Source: VAZQ01 sp050725815
GTDB taxonomy: Bacteria; Pseudomonadota; Alphaproteobacteria; Rhizobiales; Xanthobacteraceae
NCBI GenBank assembly: GCA_050725815.1
Contig: JBOHIG010000015.1
Coordinates: 1-9,530 of the forward strand
Direction: 5' to 3'
Length of the DNA: 9,530 nt
In this document: piece after piece, positions 6,412-9,530 of the stretch
Layout: each line of letters begins with the position of its first letter
Position numbering within the stretch: the first letter of the stretch is position 1
The notes under the pieces: model-generated
What the model was told of the DNA's origin: nothing
What the model saw: the letters and a program-made list of their open reading frames with translations, nothing else
Databases searched by the model: none
Translations under genes and position numbers: made by a program

Positions 6412-7299
6412 CTATGCCACTGCCTGACGCCGCCGTGCCGGTGCTTCGCCCCGGTCCTCGTATTCGTCGTCGTTTGCGCCGTGCGGCCTCTGATGAACGA
6501 GGTCGATGGATCGCCAAGGCGGCTCGGCGTCCTCCCATCGGGCGGCGGGCTCTTGCGCGGTCTCAACCATCCGCTGTTGCCAAGGCATGATCCGCTCAGG
6601 CAACTCGGTGATCGGCGTATTTGAATACAAATTCCGCCGGCGTCGCCGGAGCCAGGCCGACGTCAGCTTGAGGATTGCGCGGCACGCAATGGCCGTGAAC
6701 ACGGCGACGGCGGCCAGCAGGATCAGCAAATGCCCCATGCCGAGCGCCGCCTCGGATGGTTGGGAAGCGGTTGCGCGTTCTTCCGCGGTGAGGATGGGCC
6801 AGACCAGCGGCATCTCCTCCGCCTGCGTCTTCATCTCGTCCGCCGTGGCCTGAGACCTTGCTTCCACCGTCTCAGCATCGGGCGGTGCGGAGCTCTCGGC
6901 GGTCGGCTTGAGAATGGGAGGCCAATTTGCCGAGAACGCTGCGGCGACCGGAGGGGCCGGCGTCGCAACTGCCGACCTTTCCGCGGACGCGCGCGCTGAC
7001 GGCGGCACGTCGGGTTGTTCGGCCGCGGCAGGAGGAACCGCGGTCTGCTCGGCGCGCGGTGCCTGCCGCGCCTTTGATTTCTCCTGGCCGAGATACCAGC
7101 AGCGGCGGCCGCTCGGCCGCTCGATCCGGTAGTACCAATGGCTGCCGCGCGGCGTCGTCTTTCCCGGCTTGCCAAGGCACGTGTCGGCGCCGGTCTGGGC
7201 GGGGGCGGATTGCGCCAACGCCGGCGCGACGGCCCAAGGGCCGACGGTGAGCGTCAACACGACGATGGCTGATCGGATGCCGGTTACGCGATCTTGCAT
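6412..7299 (-). CDS. Exported single-helix membrane protein with Pro/Ala-rich linker, function unknown
   Basis: A 295-residue hypothetical protein. ATG 7299 is chosen because a GGGGGG-rich ribosome-binding site (7305-7311) precedes it by 5 bases and because a clear signal peptide follows (about residues 1-30, ending APALAQSA). The open frame continues up to 7428, but that upstream part is not signal-like. After cleavage comes a compact motif with two cysteines, TCLGKPGKTTPRGSHWYYRI followed by RRCWYLGQE, at about residues 39-72; I have the impression this occurs in many Bradyrhizobium hypothetical proteins. A long Pro/Ala/Glu-rich, probably disordered linker follows. Then comes one membrane helix (about 186-212, GMGHLLILLAAVAVFTAIAC), a basic stop-transfer LRRRRRNLYSN, and a short acidic and basic cytoplasmic tail. 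The layout suggests a periplasmic domain tethered to the inner membrane. I do not recognise a biochemical function. It is on the same strand as the cytochrome operon, but 280 bases separate them. Confidence 0.75.
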   Translation of the reverse strand: MQDRVTGIRSAIVVLTLTVGPWAVAPALAQSAPAQTGADTCLGKPGKTTPRGSHWYYRIERPSGRRCWYLGQEKSKARQAPRAEQTAVPPAAAEQPDVPPSARASAERSAVATPAPPVAAAFSANWPPILKPTAESSAPPDAETVEARSQATADEMKTQAEEMPLVWPILTAEERATASQPSEAALGMGHLLILLAAVAVFTAIACRAILKLTSAWLRRRRRNLYSNTPITELPERIMPWQQRMVETAQEPAARWEDAEPPWRSIDLVHQRPHGANDDEYEDRGEAPARRRQAVA

Positions 7300-7603
7300 T
7301 CGGGCCCCCCTGAGAGCGAACGGATGCGAGGTACTTGAGCGTGCGGATTTTCCCGCTCCACCCCAACAGAACGCAGGCAGTGTCGGCAACGATTTCGGCC
7401 GCAGTCGGTCGTCAATGTGACGATTCAAGAGCGGTCGGTGCGGGCCTACCGTTTCGCGCCGGATTCACATAAAGCGGGTGACGGTGGACGGGTGTGTGCG
7501 GTCGCAATTCGCGACATCTGACTGCCTGCGCCGGCATCGGTGCGATATCTCGCGCGGGCCGAGCTTGTCGCGGCCGATGTGAGCAGCGGAAGCGTTCGAA
7601 GCG
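7300..7603. other. Gene-free stretch between two minus-strand genes
   Basis: I see no convincing gene in these 304 bases. Open frames that cross it run into the neighbouring genes in the wrong phase. It contains one small inverted repeat, GTCGC-AATTC-GCGAC (7501-7515), 89 bases beyond the stop of the 70-residue gene. That repeat is too weak to call a terminator. The promoter of the gene starting at 7299 should lie in 7312-7450, but no clear -35/-10 pair was found. Confidence 0.4.
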
Positions 7604-7816
7604 TCAGTACTTCGCGCGCTCCTGCAACAGCTCCCGCGCAATCTTCGTGAGTTCGTCGCAGTAGTCTTCCGCGACGCACTTGTCGGCGATCCGGCCCCAG
7701 ATGATGTAGCAGACATCGCCCTGGCCCGGGTACGCGCCGAACTTGGCGCCGGTCGGAATATGTTGGACTTGATACGGACCAATAGAAAATTGATCGCGCG
7801 ATGGCTTGCTGTCCAT
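7604..7816 (-). CDS. Small conserved-looking hypothetical protein, 70 residues
   Basis: A 70-residue protein starting MDSKPSRDQFSIGPYQVQ and ending ELTKIARELLQERAKY. It has no signal peptide or membrane helix, and three cysteines at residues 36, 47 and 53. The first half looks beta-rich (GPYQVQHIPTGAKFGAYPG, then VCYIIWGRIADKC) and the C-terminal 20 residues look like an amphipathic helix. The open frame continues upstream to 8050, but I chose ATG 7816 because the upstream part looks non-coding and contains inverted repeats, and a GGGGTG sequence sits a few bases before 7816. I recall similar short proteins in Bradyrhizobium but know of no function. It faces away from the SnoaL-like gene at 8153. 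Confidence 0.65.
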   Translation of the reverse strand: MDSKPSRDQFSIGPYQVQHIPTGAKFGAYPGQGDVCYIIWGRIADKCVAEDYCDELTKIARELLQERAKY

Positions 7817-7835
7817 GCGTGCACCCCATCCACAA

Positions 7836-7867
7836 CCGAGAGCCATGCTATCGGCTACAGCTCTCGG
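7836..7867 (-). repeat. 8-bp inverted repeat in the leader of the 70-residue gene
   Basis: CCGAGAGC (7836-7843) and GCTCTCGG (7860-7867) are exact reverse complements separated by 16 bases. The repeat begins 19 bases upstream of ATG 7816. If transcribed it forms a leader hairpin next to the ribosome-binding site; as DNA it could be two half-sites of an operator. Confidence 0.35.
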
Positions 7868-7998
7868 CAGATCCCCGATGCGCAAAGACGAAACGGAAAG
7901 TGTCGCCCCCGAATCGCTCCTTGCAAGCGCCATCCGTAAGTTTCCGAGTAATCCCGGCCTTTGTGTGTCATTCCGTAATGTCGCGGCTTGATGTGCAT

Positions 7999-8013
7999 GC
8001 ATACGTCGTATGC
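7999..8013. repeat. 15-bp palindrome, possible operator
   Basis: GCATAC-GTC-GTATGC has perfect 6-bp arms around a 3-base centre. It lies about 140 bases before the SnoaL-like gene and 183 upstream of the 70-residue gene. The size and symmetry fit a dimeric repressor site. No regulator is encoded next to it in the window. Confidence 0.3.
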
Positions 8014-8115
8014 TGCGCCGATATCCGTACTCCATTACTCTGTTGAACATTCACGTTGCTTGATGCGTCATAATAATCGCAACGGGGTTGGCAACCACGC
8101 ATCTGGTACGATCAT

Positions 8116-8145
8116 CGCGATCGACATGGACGCGATCGACATGGA
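8116..8145 (+). repeat. Perfect 15-bp tandem duplication at the start of the SnoaL-like gene
   Basis: CGCGATCGACATGGA occurs twice back to back (8116-8130 and 8131-8145) without mismatch. Each copy carries an ATG in frame with the downstream gene (8126 and 8141), and the second copy supplies most of the GGAG ribosome-binding site. The unit is five codons long, so it does not shift the frame. Confidence 0.85.
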
Positions 8146-8146
8146 G
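8143..8146 (+). promoter_or_regulatory. Ribosome-binding site that selects ATG 8153
   Basis: GGAG ends 6 bases before ATG 8153, an ideal spacing. The in-frame ATGs at 8126, 8141 and 8147 have no comparable site at good distance. The protein from 8153 opens directly with a signal peptide. Confidence 0.6.
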
Positions 8147-8152
8147 ATGACG

Positions 8153-8617
8153 ATGATCCGCAGCAGGCGTTTCGTTGCGTGCGCGATTGCGATGCTGATC
8201 GCGAGTGCTGCGCTGCCCGCCGCCGCTTTCGACGATACGTCGCGCGGCGAGATCGCTGCCGCGCTCGCGCAATGGACGGCGGATTTCAATGCAGGCCGCG
8301 CCGACAAGGTCTGCGATCTGTTCGCGCATGACCTGCGTGCGGATTTCCGCGGTCAGCCCGAGCGCGGCTTCGACGCGCAATGCGATCTTCTCAAGCGCTC
8401 GCTCGCCGACCCGTCGCGCAGCTTCTCCTATGCGCTTGCGGTCAAGGAAATCCTGGTGTGGGGTGAGGTCGCGGTGGTGCGGCTGACCTGGACCCTGACC
8501 GTCCGGCAAAAGGACAGCGGCCGCGAGATCAGCTCAATCGAGCCGGGCCTCGACGTATTCCGCCGGCAGAGCGACGGCCGCTGGCGGATCGTGCGGTATA
8601 TTGCCTACGAGCAGTAG
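8153..8617 (+). CDS. Secreted NTF2-like (SnoaL/DUF4440-type) protein
   Basis: A 154-residue protein with a signal peptide (MIRSRRF, then hydrophobic ACAIAMLIASAALPAAAF, likely cut after about residue 25) and an NTF2-like cone-fold domain. Family features are the first helix IAAALAQWTADFNAGRADKVCDLFAHDLRADF, a central FSYALAVKEILVWGEVAVVRLTWTL beta stretch, and the C-terminal DVFRRQSDGRWRIVRYIAYE strand pair. The order and length fit SnoaL-like/DUF4440 domains. These are used by some enzymes (ketosteroid isomerase type) and by many non-catalytic small-ligand binders. I cannot assign a catalytic pair, so no reaction is proposed; the likely site is the periplasm. Two cysteines (residues 54 and 77) could form a disulphide in that compartment. 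The start is chosen by the GGAG at 8143-8146 and the signal peptide. It converges on the lysine-rich small gene, with 27 bases between the stops. Confidence 0.8.
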   Translation: MIRSRRFVACAIAMLIASAALPAAAFDDTSRGEIAAALAQWTADFNAGRADKVCDLFAHDLRADFRGQPERGFDAQCDLLKRSLADPSRSFSYALAVKEILVWGEVAVVRLTWTLTVRQKDSGREISSIEPGLDVFRRQSDGRWRIVRYIAYEQ

Positions 8618-8644
8618 GCGTTTGCCACCGTTCGGCCGAAACGT

Positions 8645-8794
8645 CTAACCCTTCTTGCCGTACGGATTCTGTCCCGGCTGCGCCTGGCCTTGCCCGGCCG
8701 CAAATGGCGTCGGCGCGGCGCCGCCCTTCTTCTTGTTCTTGTCCTGCTTGGGCTTCTTCTTTTCCTTGTTCGATCTCATCTGACCTTTCGCCAT
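8645..8794 (-). CDS. Very lysine-rich 49-residue protein
   Basis: A small basic protein, MAKGQMRSNKEKKKPKQDKN followed by KKKGGAAPTPFAAG and a Gln/Pro/Gly tail ending NPYGKKG. It has twelve lysines in the first 23 residues and no cysteine, membrane helix or signal peptide. ATG 8794 is preceded by a near-consensus ribosome-binding site, GGGAGGA at 8799-8805, with 4 bases between. That is the main evidence that this short frame is a gene. I recall similar KEKKKPK-type small proteins in Bradyrhizobium and relatives, without known function. Such a sequence could bind nucleic acid, but this is only inference from composition. Another open frame on the same strand (8529-8828) covers it in a different phase and lacks protein-like features. 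Confidence 0.75.
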   Translation of the reverse strand: MAKGQMRSNKEKKKPKQDKNKKKGGAAPTPFAAGQGQAQPGQNPYGKKG

Positions 8795-8834
8795 GGGGTC
8801 CTCCCGTCGTTGTGGTTGCGAATGGCACTCTATC

Positions 8835-9044
8835 TCAACTGCCCTGCACCACGCGATGGTCGCTGAGCTTTTTTACCACGCCCGATTTCAGCGCGGTGGT
8901 GACGGCCGCCTCCACCGTACACACGCGCCCGCACTTATGACAGGTCACGTCCTGGTCCGGCGTCAGCAGCGGCGGGCCGGAAAAGCGGTGATCGGCGCAA
9001 TTCGGGCACTGCCCGATGGCGCCGAACAGGAAATAATTGGGCAT
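8835..9044 (-). CDS. 69-residue zinc-ribbon protein
   Basis: A small protein opening MPNYFLFGAIGQCPNCADHR. Two CxxC knuckles, C13-C16 (CPNC) and C35-C38 (CHKC), fit a single zinc-ribbon site; a further C42 is nearby. The C-terminal part (TVEAAVTTALKSGVVKKLSDHR) reads as a helix. There is no signal peptide, so it is likely cytoplasmic. ATG 9044 is fixed by an excellent AGGAG (9050-9054) five bases upstream; the frame stays open to 9128, but that part is not protein-like. It is one of three consecutive minus-strand small genes, two of them zinc-ribbon. Function is unknown; zinc ribbons of this kind commonly bind nucleic acid or protein partners. Confidence 0.78.
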   Translation of the reverse strand: MPNYFLFGAIGQCPNCADHRFSGPPLLTPDQDVTCHKCGRVCTVEAAVTTALKSGVVKKLSDHRVVQGS

Positions 9045-9132
9045 GCATTCTCCTTGGGGCGATGGGGCGATTGTAGCCAAGCGTCCGCGCGGCCTCCCAA
9101 CCGTCGCGTTGGCCCTCGTGCGGGGCACTTAA

Positions 9133-9408
9133 CTATGGACGCCCGGTTTCGGCCAGGAAGGCGTCGGCGCTCGCGCGCGTCGAAAATCGTCCGACTTCCT
9201 CATAGTCCGGCGAGTATCCCGCCTTGTCGGACGACCGGAGGACGACAAACTGGCCGTTCTCCTCTTCGATGACTTCGGTGAGGTCGTCGCTGTCGTAGGG
9301 TGTCATATGACGGAAACCGCAGTGCGGGCAGTCGTCGTCACACGTGCAGGACCATTCGTCGGTCCATTCGTATTTGCAACGGTCGCATTCGTAGTGATTG
9401 GCGAAGAG
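9133..9408 (-). pseudogene. Zinc-ribbon protein gene with its 5' end lost at an insertion junction
   Basis: The open frame reads LFANHYECDRCKYEWTDEW, then SCTCDDDCPHCGFRHM, and ends FLAETGRP at stop 9133-9135. It has a cysteine-rich N-terminal ribbon (CxxC, CxC, CxxC) followed by an acidic alpha/beta segment (YDSDDLTEVIEEENGQFVVL). No ATG, GTG or TTG precedes the ribbon in frame: a TAG at 9409-9411 closes it three codons before NHYEC. The first in-frame ATG is at 9306, after the ribbon, which would leave a 57-residue product without its zinc site. The coding quality begins abruptly at the point where transposase-like sequence ends. The simplest reading is that a mobile element inserted at or near the start codon and removed the promoter and start. 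It could still be translated from the internal ATG, or from a fusion transcript of the element. An assembly error is another possibility. Confidence 0.65.
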
Positions 9409-9530
9409 CTATCGCCGAATCTTGGTGACGAGCGAGGTCAGGCGGCAGCGGCTTGAGCTTGCGATTTGACGACCTCGATTCCGTCGTTGAACTTTACACC
9501 GAGGATCACTTTCGGCAACTGGTTGTGACC
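9409..9530 (-). mobile_element. Probable insertion-sequence end (continues beyond the window)
   Basis: From about 9409 rightwards the sequence no longer matches the neighbouring zinc-ribbon gene. It carries the C-terminal end of another minus-strand frame (9438-9530). The 28 bases between that stop and the broken gene would contain the element's terminal inverted repeat. The other end and any target-site duplication lie outside the window, so the family and exact boundary are not determined. Confidence 0.45.
9438..9530 (-). CDS. C-terminal fragment of a probable transposase
   Basis: Only the last 30 residues are visible, from GHNQLPKVILGVKFNDGIE to SQAQAAAA, followed by TGA at 9438-9440. The LPKVIxGVKFxDGIE-plus-alanine tail resembles C-termini I associate with rhizobial insertion-sequence transposases, but I cannot name a family from this. 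Support comes from context: the frame ends 27 bases before a neighbouring gene that has lost its start. It could instead be the tail of an ordinary gene at a deletion junction. Confidence 0.45.
   Translation of the reverse strand, partial: GHNQLPKVILGVKFNDGIEVVKSQAQAAAA

Larger units (their letters stand above)
7817..8152. promoter_or_regulatory. Divergent gene-free region with inverted and tandem repeats
   Basis: These 336 bases lie between the starts of two diverging genes and should hold both promoters. Contents: an 8-bp stem with a 16-base loop (7836-7867), a 15-bp palindrome (7999-8013) and a 15-bp tandem duplication (8116-8145), each listed separately. It is less GC-rich than the flanking genes, most clearly around 7920-8080. 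Short open frames pass through on both strands, but none looks like a protein. Confidence 0.5.

Noticed and set aside
7817..8050. Upstream extension of the 70-residue gene to an ATG at 8050
   Set aside because: The extension crosses inverted repeats and has a non-coding look; the recognisable protein begins at 7816.
8043..8074. Possible sigma-70 promoter, TTGAAC with CATAAT, for the SnoaL-like gene
   Set aside because: The spacer is 20 bases, too long for a confident call, and other pairings in the area are no better.
8631..8640. TTCGGCCGAA palindrome between converging genes as a terminator
   Set aside because: It has no loop and no T-run; a 10-bp palindrome of this composition is common in GC-rich DNA.
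8529..8828. 99-codon minus-strand frame covering the lysine-rich gene
   Set aside because: It also overlaps the end of the SnoaL-like gene and has no protein-like features. The shorter frame at 8645-8794 has an excellent ribosome-binding site.
8793..9272. 159-codon plus-strand frame opposite the zinc-ribbon genes
   Set aside because: It is antisense to two frames with conserved CxxC patterns and good ribosome-binding sites.

Overview
High-GC bacterial DNA with the look of an alphaproteobacterium of the Bradyrhizobium/Rhodopseudomonas group. The basis is GC-rich codon use, the family style of the proteins, and several short hypothetical proteins of a kind I associate with that group. This is recognition, not a database result. 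I see no rRNA, tRNA or CRISPR array.

Layout, left to right. (1) 1-1999, minus strand: most of a membrane-anchored HAMP-GGDEF-EAL cyclic-di-GMP protein, running off the left edge. (2) 2000-2296: divergent intergenic region with a perfect 17-bp palindrome and a bulged hairpin. (3) 2297-3094, plus strand: a secreted PstS-like substrate-binding protein. Its stop codon lies inside a strong hairpin that probably separates it from the converging operon. (4) 6128-3110, minus strand: a two-gene operon. The first gene encodes a five-helix b-type cytochrome fused to a periplasmic ethylbenzene-dehydrogenase-gamma/DOMON-like domain. The second encodes a cytoplasmic [2Fe-2S]-FAD-NAD(P)H reductase. Together they look like a route for moving electrons from NAD(P)H across the membrane to a periplasmic haem domain. 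(5) 6412-7299, minus strand: an exported, single-helix protein with a Pro/Ala-rich linker. (6) 7604-7816, minus strand: a 70-residue hypothetical protein. (7) 7817-8152: gene-free divergent region with inverted repeats and a perfect 15-bp tandem duplication. (8) 8153-8617, plus strand: a secreted NTF2/SnoaL-like protein. (9) 8645-9408, minus strand: three small proteins, one very lysine-rich, one zinc-ribbon, and one zinc-ribbon gene that has lost its start. (10) 9409-9530: the probable end of an insertion sequence that cut the last gene.

Two functional ideas stand out. The divergent binding protein and GGDEF-EAL receptor could form a periplasmic ligand-to-c-di-GMP signalling pair, similar in concept to NspS/MbaA of Vibrio. 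The reductase/cytochrome/haem-domain operon could be a transmembrane electron-export module whose terminal acceptor is unknown. The right edge is accessory in character: small genes, broken by a mobile element.
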